A stretch of DNA of 64,000 nt from Sphingobacteriaceae bacterium DW12 (GCA_000783305.1 JROE01000002.1:558001-622000), one strand, 5' to 3'. Counted from the stretch's first letter, positions 52,974 through 64,000 are shown. Translations and numbers: made by a program. Notes: generated by a model from the letters alone, not told the origin.

Positions 52974-54632
52974 TCACCTAGATCGAAATAGTTGCAACAG
53001 CAGTGCTGTCGTCAGGAGAAAACTCATTGTAAATCCAATCCATGAGAAAATTGGAATTCCCCAAAGTAAAAAACCAACTTTACCATGCGCCATAATACTA
53101 GACCCGATGCCAAAAGTCATGGCTAATATCGCTAATATGACCTTATTACCCAGCCTATGCAAGATAATTTGAAAACTATCGAACTCTTTGATGTGATGAT
53201 TCAAAAGTACCTTATCATGCTTAACCTTATCCAATAAATAAGACAGATCTTCGGGAACGTCCCCCATTATCCCTTTAACAAACTTAGCCTTTTCGAGAAT
53301 TTGCTTCTTGATATTGTGAGGTGATATTTTTTCCTTAGCAATCTTATCAGCAAAAGGGCTAATACTTTTAGGAATATTGAGGTCTGCATTTAATTGATGT
53401 CCCACCCCCTCTAAAAGAATAACACCTCTAAGGAGGATATACACAAAGTCTGGCATCAAAATGTGATTACTCTGCAAAATGTTATTCACCATTCTCATCA
53501 TGGATGAAACAGACAAATTTGCCAAAGAATTCTGTTCTAATAGTTCAAAAATTTCATACGCATCCCTCTCTAACCGACGTTCATCCTCTATATGATGAAC
53601 CACTGCCAGTTTTTTAATATTCCGAATCAGGCCTCTTGCATCTTTCATCAAAAAATTAATCACCATAGATTCGATGACGGATCTATCTTGGGGAATCATA
53701 AACCCCATGGCTCCAAAGTCGATAAATACAACCTGTCCCCTCCTATTTACAAAAAGGTTGCCCGGGTGTGGATCGGCGTGAAAGAAGCCATGCTCCAACA
53801 CCTGCTCCAAATAAAGATCTAACCCATTTTGCACAATAGCATGGGGATTCACACCTATAGACGCTAATCCTTCTATGTCATTAATTTTGACCCCATCGAT
53901 GTATTCCATACACAGAATTTCATCATCAGAATACTTCCGGAAGATTAACGGAATGTAGATGGCTTCATTTCCTTTGAAATTAGTACGAAAGCGTTCAATA
54001 TTGTTTAATTCATTGACAAAGGATAGTTCTTTCATAATCGAACTTTCGAAGGATAGTATAATCTGGTAAAGATTCATTTTATGGATTACCTCATATTTTT
54101 GCTCCAAAAATTTAGTCAGATCCTTGATGAACGCCAAATCGGCGGAAATTGTATCCTGAATGTTGCTTCTCTTAATTTTAAGAACAACCTCTTTCCCCGA
54201 TTTTAATTTTGCTTTGTATACTTGTCCAATGGAAGCTGCGGCCAGCGGAATCGAATCAATAAAATCAAAATGCTCGTCAGCGTCGATATCAAAGTGTGCA
54301 CTCAACCTAGCCAGGACATCTATTTTTTCAGCAGGAACATCATCCTGGAGTTTCGCTAGTTCCATTCGTAACTCGCTAGGGATAATATCTTCACGATTAC
54401 TGAGCAGTTGTCCCAATTTAATAAAAGTCGGACCAAGCTCTTCAATAGCCAGCCTCACCCTTACATTAAAATCTTTTTCAAATATTCGCTCTGTGTGTGT
54501 ACTCCAATGCAGGACGCTATCAGGTACGATTGAATCAATATTAGATCGCGATATCAGTTCACTAAATCCATACTTAGATAAGATTTGGGCAATTTTACCC
54601 ACTCTCTTCCATTTATACATACCATATACCAT
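52974..54632 (-). CDS. ABC1/AarF/UbiB-family kinase-like protein
   Basis: 552 aa from the ATG at 54632; the frame extends to a TTG at 54659. The UbiB signature (KLGQLLSNR, the KxGQ motif) is followed by ASIGQVYKAKLKSG, the EYIDGVKI segment, and FFHADPHPGNLFV with VFIDFGAMG. Two membrane helices at the very end (about 500-548). UbiB relatives are ATPases linked to isoprenoid-quinone biogenesis. This window also has a UbiA-family gene, but ubiquinone is not expected in Bacteroidota, so its client is unclear (menaquinone is plausible). Confidence 0.93.
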   Translation of the reverse strand: MVYGMYKWKRVGKIAQILSKYGFSELISRSNIDSIVPDSVLHWSTHTERIFEKDFNVRVRLAIEELGPTFIKLGQLLSNREDIIPSELRMELAKLQDDVPAEKIDVLARLSAHFDIDADEHFDFIDSIPLAAASIGQVYKAKLKSGKEVVLKIKRSNIQDTISADLAFIKDLTKFLEQKYEVIHKMNLYQIILSFESSIMKELSFVNELNNIERFRTNFKGNEAIYIPLIFRKYSDDEILCMEYIDGVKINDIEGLASIGVNPHAIVQNGLDLYLEQVLEHGFFHADPHPGNLFVNRRGQVVFIDFGAMGFMIPQDRSVIESMVINFLMKDARGLIRNIKKLAVVHHIEDERRLERDAYEIFELLEQNSLANLSVSSMMRMVNNILQSNHILMPDFVYILLRGVILLEGVGHQLNADLNIPKSISPFADKIAKEKISPHNIKKQILEKAKFVKGIMGDVPEDLSYLLDKVKHDKVLLNHHIKEFDSFQIILHRLGNKVILAILAMTFGIGSSIMAHGKVGFLLWGIPIFSWIGFTMSFLLTTALLLQLFRSR

Positions 54633-54708
54633 ACTTAATTGAATACTATTGGGAGTCAATTACTTCAACATATTAAAGATAAACATTTCTACCAAACGAA
54701 GACTTCCG

Positions 54709-55386
54709 TTAATCTTTTCCGCTTACGCTTCCATCTACACCAAGTACCGACACCACCTTGTCTCCCAATCTAGTAATATCTGATTTTAAACCGACCATCA
54801 CTGTGAGAGCATTAATAGGTGTATTTTGAATTTTGGTAAAGCTGTGGACATATCCAAGCTCAAGACCTAGGAAAAAGCCCTTAAACTTATAATCGGCTCC
54901 CACTCCTAATTTGGATGAAATGTTGAATTTGGATTTTTTCTCTATTTCAACAATGGAAGTCTCTGGTCTCACAATAGCCCGCGGTTCCAGAAAAAGGCCA
55001 AAGCCTGGCCCCACATAACCATAAGTATTCAACCGACGATATTGCTTACGCATGCCAGCAGACAAGCTGAGGTTGTAAAACGTAGCATCCCCATTACTAA
55101 TCTTATATTGGGTAAGCTCATCTTCAATTTTTTGCTTATAACCGAAAGAGAGCGTATACAAGACTGGCAAAAGATAAAAACGACTGTCTTTTAGCGAGAT
55201 GTCCAATCCCATACTTCCTGAGAATTTTGGGCTAAGTATGTCTTTAGTCTTTCCCATTGGAAAAGCCATACCCGTCCCTCCGAAATAATAGATTTTACGA
55301 TAATGTATGGTATCAGAACTAGATTGGCCGAATACACCAATGCTAATAAAAACCGATAAAAATATTAAAATAATCTTTCTTGCCAT
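54709..55386 (-). CDS. Small outer-membrane beta-barrel protein of unknown function
   Basis: 225 aa, Sec leader (about 1-20, ending VFGQ). Mature part alternates as beta-strands (KIYYFGGTGMAFPMG, FYLLPVLYTLSFGY, TYGYVGPGFGLFL) without plug or Cys. Fits small OmpA/OmpW-like barrels of about eight strands. I do not recognise the family. Downstream of the UbiB-like gene by its own start, separate promoter not visible. Confidence 0.68.
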   Translation of the reverse strand: MARKIILIFLSVFISIGVFGQSSSDTIHYRKIYYFGGTGMAFPMGKTKDILSPKFSGSMGLDISLKDSRFYLLPVLYTLSFGYKQKIEDELTQYKISNGDATFYNLSLSAGMRKQYRRLNTYGYVGPGFGLFLEPRAIVRPETSIVEIEKKSKFNISSKLGVGADYKFKGFFLGLELGYVHSFTKIQNTPINALTVMVGLKSDITRLGDKVVSVLGVDGSVSGKD

Positions 55387-55455
55387 CTATAAAAAGTGTC
55401 TTTATCAGGAAACACCTTAGCGCGAAAAAAGTTTGCGTATCAACTATATAACATC

Positions 55456-56067
55456 TTATAAAAAGCTCTTTGCCTGTGGGCCTTGATTAAAAAGTAGATC
55501 TATACTACTCATATTAGGCATAAATCCATTTTTGGACTCAAACACCTGATAATAAGGTTTAGGATTTTCGAACAGAGATTCCTTCTTTGGCATGAACGAT
55601 GACCGTAAATCCAAATCATCAGGATACACCCCCTGATAACTCGTAGTCTCTAAAATAGACCTATTAATCTTCATCAATCTCAACATTAACGTCAATTGTT
55701 GATAGTTGAAATCAAATAAAAACTCATACTTCTCCGTATAAAGTTTAGCAAAATCATCTTCATAGAATTCAAAATATGCCGAACTTCTATAAGCAGCCTG
55801 TATGCTCAGCCAGTGTAATCGCTGCCATGCATGATCATAATTGATTCGGATATCTTTCATCGCTACATGATTTTTTCGCTTGTGGATTATAGGTACGACA
55901 AGATCAAGCTTACCATTAGCCGTTGCAATACTGGCTCGGGTACGATAAGTTTGTTTAGGATAATGTTCATATTTTTCCAATACAATGGGTACATCCTGTT
56001 GTTGAATAACATGAAAATAAGAAACCGGTGGTAAATAGCATACTGGAAGAATGAGTTGGTTGACCAT
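55456..56067 (-). CDS. WbqC-family protein
   Basis: 203 aa, cytosolic. Family start LPVCYLPPVSYFHVIQQ and the following YPKQTYRTRASIATANGKLDLVVPI, then RINYDHAWQRLHWLSIQAAYRSSAYF; these match the WbqC-like family. WbqC members sit in polysaccharide clusters, but the enzyme activity is unproven. A -7 element lies 29 nt before the ATG. Divergent from the acyltransferase gene. Confidence 0.85.
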   Translation of the reverse strand: MVNQLILPVCYLPPVSYFHVIQQQDVPIVLEKYEHYPKQTYRTRASIATANGKLDLVVPIIHKRKNHVAMKDIRINYDHAWQRLHWLSIQAAYRSSAYFEFYEDDFAKLYTEKYEFLFDFNYQQLTLMLRLMKINRSILETTSYQGVYPDDLDLRSSFMPKKESLFENPKPYYQVFESKNGFMPNMSSIDLLFNQGPQAKSFL

Positions 56068-56095
56068 AAATTGAAAATAGAGCTTTATTTTTAGG

Positions 56096-56103
56096 CAAAA
56101 GTA
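56096..56103 (-). promoter_or_regulatory. TAnnTTTG -7 element for the WbqC gene
   Basis: Reads TACTTTTG on the minus strand, 28 nt before the ATG at 56067. No clear -33. Confidence 0.4.
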
Positions 56104-56151
56104 ACTTAAATTAAGGATATTTGTAAAAAATAGCTTTTCAAGAAATACAGC

Positions 56152-57018
56152 ATGAAGATAAAATTTTTGTCAGGTATCCTTTTTTGCCTTTCGATATTAC
56201 CTTTTGGGGTGCTGTATATGCTTTCAGACTTTTTCTACTATCTTCTATTTTACATCATCAAATACCGTAAAAAAGTAGTCCTAACAAATCTAAATAATGC
56301 TTTTCCAGAAAAAACAAAGCAGGAACGATTAGTAATAGCTAAGAAATTTTATCGTTTTTTTCCGGACCTCATTGTCGAAGCTGTAAAAATGAGAACGATT
56401 TCAGCTAAAGAAGTCATTAAGCGCATCGAACTCATTAATCCAGAAGAAGTCTATCGTCACTTCGATAGTGGCAAAGCTGTCATAGGAGTTACCGCACATT
56501 ACTGTAATTGGGAGCTTGGAATACACCGTGTCAGCCTGATGACTGACAACCCTGTTTTGATTATATACAAGCCGCTTAATAACAAAGATTTTAACCATAT
56601 ATTTAATAGTATAAGAAGTCGCTTTGGAGCAACAATGGTCCCTATGAAACAGATTTTGAGACATATCGTCAAGCTTAAAAAACAGCCGCATATCAGTATG
56701 TTTGTAGCCGACCAAACACCAGTATACCAGGATTCGGACTATTTTCTGCAATTCTTGAATCAAGAGACGTTGGTCTATACTGGTACAGAGAGAATTGCCA
56801 GACTGACGCATGATCCAGTTGTCTTTTGCCATATCGGACGAAAAGAAAAAAGAGGACATTATTACTGCAAATTTACTACTTTAGTAGAAGATGCCTCTCA
56901 GTATGAAGAACACGAAATCACGAAGCTACATAATCGATTTACAGCGGATATCATCCGAGAACAACCCGAATATTGGCTATGGTCGCACAGACGTTGGAAG
57001 CGAAAACGTAGAATGTAA
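56152..57018 (+). CDS. Lysophospholipid/lipid A acyltransferase (LpxL/LpxM-like)
   Basis: 288 aa. N-terminal membrane anchor (about 8-35). Catalytic HX4E reads H116YCNWE121 in GVTAHYCNWELG, and the conserved VADQTP block follows near residue 184, as in the HtrB/LpxL family. Adds a secondary acyl chain to lipid A, or acylates a related glycolipid, on the cytosolic face of the inner membrane. The stop shares a base with the glycosyltransferase start (TAATG). Confidence 0.92.
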   Translation: MKIKFLSGILFCLSILPFGVLYMLSDFFYYLLFYIIKYRKKVVLTNLNNAFPEKTKQERLVIAKKFYRFFPDLIVEAVKMRTISAKEVIKRIELINPEEVYRHFDSGKAVIGVTAHYCNWELGIHRVSLMTDNPVLIIYKPLNNKDFNHIFNSIRSRFGATMVPMKQILRHIVKLKKQPHISMFVADQTPVYQDSDYFLQFLNQETLVYTGTERIARLTHDPVVFCHIGRKEKRGHYYCKFTTLVEDASQYEEHEITKLHNRFTADIIREQPEYWLWSHRRWKRKRRM

Positions 57019-58046
57019 TGAATTATCCTAAAGTTGCCCTTGTCATTCTAAATTGGAATGGAGAGTTTTTCTTGGAAAAATTTCTTCCTTCTGTATATAA
57101 TAGTGCCTATCCGAATATAGAGTTTATCATTGGAGACAATATGTCTACTGACAAATCAGTAGCTTTTGTCAAAGAGTATTACCCGCAAATCACCATTATT
57201 CAAAATGATCAAAACTATGGCTTTGCGGGTGGATACAACAAAGTTTTGGAACATGTGGAAGCGGACTACTACATCTTGCTGAACTCGGACGTCGAAGTCA
57301 CTGAAAATTGGATAGCCCCAGTAATCGAGATGCTCGAATCCAATCCGGATATGGTAGCAGCACAACCCAAAATATTGGCTTACCACGAAAAAACAAAGTT
57401 TGAACATGCTGGTGGTGCCGGTGGTTTCATTGATAGCTACGGATATCCGTTTTGTAGGGGGCGTATCATGGATCAATTGGAATCCGACAATGGTCAGTAT
57501 AATGATGAAAGGGAGATTTTTTGGGCATCAGGCGCAGCCTTTTTTATTAAAAGCCGTGCGTGGAAAGAAGCGAAAGGGTTTGATGCCGACTTTTTCGCCC
57601 ATATGGAGGAAATTGATTTGTGCTGGCGCTTAAAAAAGATGGACTACAAGATTGGATATTGCTCCAAATCAGTCGTGTACCATGTCGGTGGAGGTACCCT
57701 CAATACCAGCAACCCTAAAAAGACGTACCTCAATTTTAGAAATAACCTCGTCATGCTACAAAAAAATCTCCCATTCTGGACTGCGGTATGGGTTATTTTT
57801 GCGCGGCTATGGTTAGATTTGGCCGCTTTGATTAAATTTTTGTTAGAGAAAAAGTTCAAAGACGCTTGGGCGATAAGCCGATCACATCAATATTTTTTCC
57901 TAAATATTTTCAAAACAGCAGAAAAACGTAATGAACAAACACGATTCGAAAATACAACGGGAAAATACAAAGGTTGCATCATTTGGGATTTCTTCGTGAA
58001 TAATCATCGAAAATTCTCCGAGCTTCCCGACAAAAATTTCAAATAG
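57018..58046 (+). CDS. Glycosyltransferase family 2
   Basis: 342 aa. GT-A fold: VALVILNWNGEFFLEKFLPS at the start, FAGGYNKVLEHVEADYYILLNSDVEV with the DXD-equivalent NSDVE, then FFAHMEEIDLCWRLKK. These are typical of rhamnosyl- and other inverting GT2 enzymes. A C-terminal amphipathic stretch may associate with the membrane. One-base overlap with the upstream acyltransferase points to a shared envelope-glycolipid pathway. Donor and acceptor are not predictable. Confidence 0.93.
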   Translation: MNYPKVALVILNWNGEFFLEKFLPSVYNSAYPNIEFIIGDNMSTDKSVAFVKEYYPQITIIQNDQNYGFAGGYNKVLEHVEADYYILLNSDVEVTENWIAPVIEMLESNPDMVAAQPKILAYHEKTKFEHAGGAGGFIDSYGYPFCRGRIMDQLESDNGQYNDEREIFWASGAAFFIKSRAWKEAKGFDADFFAHMEEIDLCWRLKKMDYKIGYCSKSVVYHVGGGTLNTSNPKKTYLNFRNNLVMLQKNLPFWTAVWVIFARLWLDLAALIKFLLEKKFKDAWAISRSHQYFFLNIFKTAEKRNEQTRFENTTGKYKGCIIWDFFVNNHRKFSELPDKNFK

Positions 58047-58117
58047 GACCTTAGGCGTCGACGTTCTGCAAAACGCATAAAAGAGCATAGATTTTAATTC
58101 AATATTTTTGCTATTAA

Positions 58118-60190
<2,073 letters not shown>

Positions 60191-60256
60191 TATTGAAGGA
60201 ACAAACAAAAAAACATATTTTTATATTACTAACATCCACTAATCAAAAACAACACA

Positions 60257-61135
60257 ATGAACGAGCTTCACGGAGCAGGAGTCGCATTAGTCACTCCGTT
60301 TAATGCAGAAGGATCTATTGATTTTGAAGCCCTAGCACAACTTATTGAGCTTCAAATCAATGAAGGTATGAATTACTTGGTTTCTTTAGGAACTACAGGC
60401 GAAGTCGCTACACTTTCTAAGGAAGAACGAAAGCGTATCTGGGATTTTACTGCCAAGCAGGTGAATGGCCGTATTCCATTGGTTGCCGGTATCGGGGGAA
60501 ACAACACTGCTGAAGTGGTTGATCAAATTCTTGAATTTGACAATAGCAGCTATTGCGCAATCCTTTCAGTATCTCCCTACTACAGCAAACCAACTCAAGA
60601 GGGAGTTTACCAACATTATAAAGCCGTTGCTGAAGCGTCTAAACTACCTATTATCCTGTACAATGTCCCAGGACGAACCGGAAGCAATATGACCGCTGAG
60701 ACAACAATACGATTGGCTGAAGATTTCCAAAATATAGTTGCAATTAAGGAGGCATCAGCTAACTTTGCACAATTCAGTGCTATCTTAAGAGACAAGCCTC
60801 AGAACTTCCTGCTTATATCAGGTGATGACCCAGCTACCCTTCCCATGATGGCTATGGGTGCAGTCGGTGTCATATCTGTAGTTGGTAATGCTTACCCCGC
60901 AAAGGTAGTGAGTCTCACCAAGTATTGTGCACATCAGGATTATGTAAGTGCGAGAAAAATCCATAGCGAACTATTGGAGATTACCGATCTATGTTTTGTT
61001 GAAGGAAATCCCTGCGGAGTAAAATATATCCTCCAACAAATGGGTATTGGTCAAGACTACGTCAGGTTACCACTCGTACCTGTAGGAGCTAAAGTACAGG
61101 GGGCGATTGACCAAGAGATGGAGAAAATTAGATAA
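60257..61135 (+). CDS. dapA: 4-hydroxy-tetrahydrodipicolinate synthase
   Basis: 292 aa, standard length. Condenses pyruvate with aspartate semialdehyde in lysine/diaminopimelate synthesis. TIM barrel with GTTGE (45-49), Tyr135 in ILYNVPGRTG, Schiff-base Lys164 in VAIKEAS, and Arg140. Diaminopimelate feeds peptidoglycan. Ends in an intrinsic terminator. Confidence 0.97.
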   Translation: MNELHGAGVALVTPFNAEGSIDFEALAQLIELQINEGMNYLVSLGTTGEVATLSKEERKRIWDFTAKQVNGRIPLVAGIGGNNTAEVVDQILEFDNSSYCAILSVSPYYSKPTQEGVYQHYKAVAEASKLPIILYNVPGRTGSNMTAETTIRLAEDFQNIVAIKEASANFAQFSAILRDKPQNFLLISGDDPATLPMMAMGAVGVISVVGNAYPAKVVSLTKYCAHQDYVSARKIHSELLEITDLCFVEGNPCGVKYILQQMGIGQDYVRLPLVPVGAKVQGAIDQEMEKIR

Positions 61136-61189
61136 AGCTGATGTCTACCTGACCAGCATCTGTCAATATCTGAAAAAGTTAGGAGTACC

Positions 61190-61219
61190 AAAAGGGAGAT
61201 TTTGAAAATCTCCCTTTTT
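61190..61219 (+). terminator. Intrinsic terminator after dapA
   Basis: 14-bp perfect stem (61190-61203 with 61205-61218) ending in a T-rich run; about 55 bp after the dapA stop. Confidence 0.85.
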
Positions 61220-61286
61220 ATTTTTGGGGAAGCTCCTATTTATCAAGTATTCTCTTTACATTAGTTCAAGACTTCGAACAATCCAA

Positions 61287-61688
61287 ATGGAAGAAAACAG
61301 TATCCCACGAAAAAAATCAGGATTCAAAAAATTTATTTTGATTCTTGTCCTCATCTTTTTAGCCATAGGCTCAGGAACTATTTACTATAAATATTATTTC
61401 GTATTTGGCGAAGGTGTAAAATCTGGCAAATTGAACTTTGCAGTAAAAAAAGGAAACATCTTCAAGACTTATGAAGGAAAATTGATACAAGAAGGGATTG
61501 GTCAGGGAAAGACAGGCGGATTAGCCAGCTACGAATTTGAATTTTCCATTGTTGACGATTCCGTCTTTCAAGTATTGGAGCTAAACAGTGGAAAATTCTT
61601 CGACCTCCATTACAAAGAATACCATGGTGTATTACCTTGGCGGGGTAATACCGTATATGTCGTCGACAAAATCATCAATATGAGATAG
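61287..61688 (+). CDS. Small membrane-anchored conserved protein of unknown function
   Basis: 133 aa from the ATG at 61287; an upstream TTG at 61224 would extend it into unlikely sequence next to the dapA terminator. Positive N-terminus, one membrane helix (about 15-35), then a soluble part with SGKLNFAVKKGNIFKTYEGKL and a C-terminal YVVDKIIN. It resembles a small Bacteroidota family sometimes mislabelled as 6-phosphogluconate dehydrogenase. No catalytic motif visible, so function unknown. Confidence 0.75.
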   Translation: MEENSIPRKKSGFKKFILILVLIFLAIGSGTIYYKYYFVFGEGVKSGKLNFAVKKGNIFKTYEGKLIQEGIGQGKTGGLASYEFEFSIVDDSVFQVLELNSGKFFDLHYKEYHGVLPWRGNTVYVVDKIINMR

Positions 61689-61713
61689 TTCCTCAAAGGA
61701 ATAAATACACACA

Positions 61714-63057
61714 TTAATTTACCAGATACGGTATCGGGTCTTTAAGTCTAAATGAGAAACGAAGATTTTGTCCATCCCTTTGGACAATAATATGAACCTG
61801 CTTGCCTTCATCCTCGGTCAGTAGGTGTTGTATTTGATCGAGAGACAATGCTCCCGTCTGTCGTTTGTTTATACTGACAAGCAGATCACCCTTTTTCAAG
61901 CCTGATTCTTCCGCTGGTGATCCCTTTCGAATGTTCGTTATGGAATAAGATGATTTCAACACAAACTTGTATTGAAGATCGCTTGTCTCAGCTTTATAAA
62001 CGGGTTTGGTTTTGCCCAATTCTTCGCTTTCTTTGGGAATATTTACCCTCACCCAGTCTTTGACCCACACCAGCCCGTCATGCTTAATATCTACACCACT
62101 CATATCCACTAAAAACGGCTTATTATAATATCTCCCCTTTTTGAGGTATAGCATCTGTGAGGGGTAATCAAAGATTACTGTAAACCTTCTTAAGACTTCA
62201 CTTCCTATGGAACCAATTCGCCCGGGCACCAAACGAGCAGACCGAAGTGCAGAGCTATCTGGAAATGAAGCTGTTGGCGTCCTAAATCTAAATTTCCCAA
62301 TGTCCAAACTATGTATCCTACTCATCTTACCGTGGATATCTCCGTTGAACCCTCTACCAATAAATTCGTCAATATTAGGCTCATTCAATATAAATCCTGG
62401 AATCCGCGACGGGAAAATAAGCACGGCATCGCTATTTCCCATGTCGACAAGCATTTTAGCTGGGATCATACTATGCTTCAGTTGCACAGCAGTATAGATA
62501 TAGGGCCTGCTATTTTCAAGTTCGATTGGAAATTTTTCAAACTTTCTAATCTTACTCTTTATCAACGATGAATTTCTATAGAGCGTCATCCGACTCTTTG
62601 TGTAATCCATCTCCACCGGATAATCCTTAAAGAAGTGACTGCCCAAAATCCCATTTACAGGGACACCCACATATGTCGAAAAATTGAATTCTTGATTCAA
62701 TACCACAAATATGGTATGCGCAGTATCCAGCACTTGCCCCCCAACCTCTAGACGATTTCCCGTAGCGACTATAGCATCGATACCTTCGTTTTCCCCTAAT
62801 CCATTAAATTTCAGTCGTTTTGGGTTATTGAGCGCTATATGCTCATTATCCATCCCGAATAGAATCGTTTCTTTAACACCTGTGTCCAATAAAAAAGTGA
62901 GGTCCACACCATTAATCTTAATGGGGACCAAAACCAAATTACGAACAAATTTAAAAGGTATAATCACCCTATCCGCCGTACGATCAAAGTCAAAATGACC
63001 TTGTCCATGGGATAAAAGCGAGTCTAAAATAAGTAATATGAAGACCATACACCTCAT
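61714..63057 (-). CDS. Retropepsin-like aspartyl protease with C-terminal PDZ domain
   Basis: 447 aa, Sec leader (about 1-19). Two protease half-domains: first catalytic motif LLDTG (56-60), second as LVDMG (203-207), with Thr replaced by Met at the DTG position. The C-terminal PDZ (about 352-442) carries GSPAEESGLKKGDLLVSIN. The periplasmic aspartyl protease/PDZ arrangement is common in Bacteroidota. Convergent with the upstream 133-aa gene, 25 bp apart. Confidence 0.88.
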   Translation of the reverse strand: MRCMVFILLILDSLLSHGQGHFDFDRTADRVIIPFKFVRNLVLVPIKINGVDLTFLLDTGVKETILFGMDNEHIALNNPKRLKFNGLGENEGIDAIVATGNRLEVGGQVLDTAHTIFVVLNQEFNFSTYVGVPVNGILGSHFFKDYPVEMDYTKSRMTLYRNSSLIKSKIRKFEKFPIELENSRPYIYTAVQLKHSMIPAKMLVDMGNSDAVLIFPSRIPGFILNEPNIDEFIGRGFNGDIHGKMSRIHSLDIGKFRFRTPTASFPDSSALRSARLVPGRIGSIGSEVLRRFTVIFDYPSQMLYLKKGRYYNKPFLVDMSGVDIKHDGLVWVKDWVRVNIPKESEELGKTKPVYKAETSDLQYKFVLKSSYSITNIRKGSPAEESGLKKGDLLVSINKRQTGALSLDQIQHLLTEDEGKQVHIIVQRDGQNLRFSFRLKDPIPYLVN

Positions 63058-63118
63058 ATTATTGGAGACTTATGTTTATAATTTTAGTTTATGCAAGTTA
63101 GAAGAAAAAAGCAATCCT

Positions 63119-64000
63119 TCAAAGAAATCGATGTCTTTTAATCTCTTGCAGGGCAGGGCTAAGTTGAAGAATAATATCCGAAGCCACCAGTCCCTCTTCA
63201 CCAATTTCGTCCATAACGCGATCACCTGCAGCACCGTGCAAATAAACCCCTAAAACGACTGCATCTATGGGTTCATATCCCTGTCCCAGTAACGAGGTGA
63301 GTATCCCGGTCAACACATCCCCACTGCCACCAGTAGCCATTCCAGGATTACCTGTCGAATTAAAATAAAGGTGACCATTCGGACTTACAATCATGGAATT
63401 AGCTCCCTTAACCAAAATAATTACTTGATATAACGAAGAAAATTCTTTCACTTTCTCAATTTTATCTATATCATCTGACCATTTTCCAATTAGTCTTTCT
63501 AGTTCCTTTGGATGCGGAGTCATAATCGTATGAAAAGGCAAGCAAGACAACACTTCTCTTTGAGAGGCGACAAGATTCAATGCATCGGCATCAAGCACCA
63601 ATTTTGAAGAAGGCGACAACGATTGGAGAAATTCGAAAAAAGCCTTTTTGGTTTTCGACTCCTGTCCCATCCCCATCCCGACGCCCACGGCGGCGAAGCT
63701 ATTCACCGTTGGAAGAATCGATATTAACTCCTCTTCAGGATCGGTGAGGACCATCACCTCCGGCACCGCGGTCTGTAAGCAGATATATCCACATCTTGGA
63801 ACATACACAGTGCACAATCCACATCCAGCTTTCATTGCTGCTAGACAACACAGTGACATTGCTCCAATTTTGCCATAGCTTCCTCCTATCAATACCACGT
63901 GACCAAAACTACCTTTATGACTATAGCGAGTTCTCATTTTCACGAGTGACGCGACTAATGCCTCATCAACGTAGTAGCTTTGTGACACCTGACTATCTAA
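63119..64000 (-). CDS. nnrD: ADP/ATP-dependent NAD(P)H-hydrate dehydratase domain of Nnr (5' end outside window)
   Basis: At least 289 aa. Repairs hydrated NAD(P)H by ATP- or ADP-dependent dehydration. Ribokinase-like fold: HVVLIGGSYGKIGAMSLC, TPHPKELERL, VKGANSMIV, and GNPGMATGGSGDVLTGI with the catalytic Asp in GSGDV. A GTG at 63988 could start a free-standing NnrD, but the frame is open to the window edge and the residues upstream fit the linker of a bifunctional Nnr protein whose epimerase domain lies outside. I favour the bifunctional reading. Confidence 0.88.
   Translation of the reverse strand, partial: LDSQVSQSYYVDEALVASLVKMRTRYSHKGSFGHVVLIGGSYGKIGAMSLCCLAAMKAGCGLCTVYVPRCGYICLQTAVPEVMVLTDPEEELISILPTVNSFAAVGVGMGMGQESKTKKAFFEFLQSLSPSSKLVLDADALNLVASQREVLSCLPFHTIMTPHPKELERLIGKWSDDIDKIEKVKEFSSLYQVIILVKGANSMIVSPNGHLYFNSTGNPGMATGGSGDVLTGILTSLLGQGYEPIDAVVLGVYLHGAAGDRVMDEIGEEGLVASDIILQLSPALQEIKRHRFL

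Noticed and set aside
61224..61286. TTG at 61224 as start of the small membrane-anchored gene
   Set aside because: It would begin 5 bp after the dapA terminator and add residues unlike the family; the ATG at 61287 precedes the membrane anchor properly.

Overview
The window is about 40% GC and reads as a chromosomal segment of a Bacteroidota, most likely Sphingobacteriaceae (Sphingobacterium or Pedobacter type). The signs are a GLPGLI-family protein, DUF1543, DUF3943 and WbqC proteins, an LpxL-type acyltransferase with KDO genes, many Sec or Tat-exported sugar enzymes, almost no Shine-Dalgarno sites, and several TAnnTTTG-type -7 promoter elements. The genus call is inference. I see no insertion sequence, prophage, CRISPR array or plasmid function.

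Layout. 1-1.4 kb: the end of an outer-membrane beta-barrel gene and a GLPGLI gene. 1.5-5.3 kb (minus strand): a small sugar cluster made of a Tat-exported Gfo/Idh/MocA oxidoreductase, a lipoprotein with two DUF1080 (3-keto-glycoside hydrolase) domains, and a Tat-exported sugar isomerase/epimerase. 5.6-6.7 kb: DoxX and two small proteins. 6.9-10.8 kb (minus): a galactose operon, symporter-galT-galK. 11.3-13.2 kb: DUF1232 protein, small conserved protein, acyl-ACP thioesterase.

13.3-22.7 kb (minus) is the most distinctive part: an eight-gene run holding an FGE-fold protein, Gfo/Idh/MocA oxidoreductase, ApbE flavin transferase, sugar isomerase/epimerase, MFS permease, GMC flavoprotein dehydrogenase, a second Gfo/Idh/MocA enzyme and a gluconate-2-dehydrogenase subunit-3-like protein. 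Most members carry Tat-type leaders. My reading is a periplasmic pathway that oxidises glycosides (probably at C3), processes the keto sugar and imports the product. The 1.5-5.3 kb cluster is a smaller relative that supplies the DUF1080 hydrolase.

22.9-34 kb: AEC transporter, PagL-type lipid A deacylase, two envelope lipoproteins, tRNA-Thr(UGU), clpB, DUF1543 protein, an orphan membrane histidine kinase diverging from a class-A-beta-lactamase-like hydrolase, then kdsA-recQ diverging from kdsD. 37-49 kb: DUF1573 protein, aminotransferase, coiled-coil protein, cmk, topA, engB-ubiA, an ABC-2 exporter pair, DUF3943 outer-membrane protein. 49-64 kb: TPR protein, lon, an ABC1/UbiB kinase, a beta-barrel protein, WbqC protein, an acyltransferase-glycosyltransferase pair, ligA, dapA, a small anchored protein, an aspartyl protease-PDZ protein, and the C-terminal dehydratase part of Nnr running off the right edge.

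Many genes end in long, perfect hairpins (11-30 bp), often shared by convergent genes and sometimes overlapping their stop codons. The least explained non-coding item is a nested palindromic element at 25146-25276.
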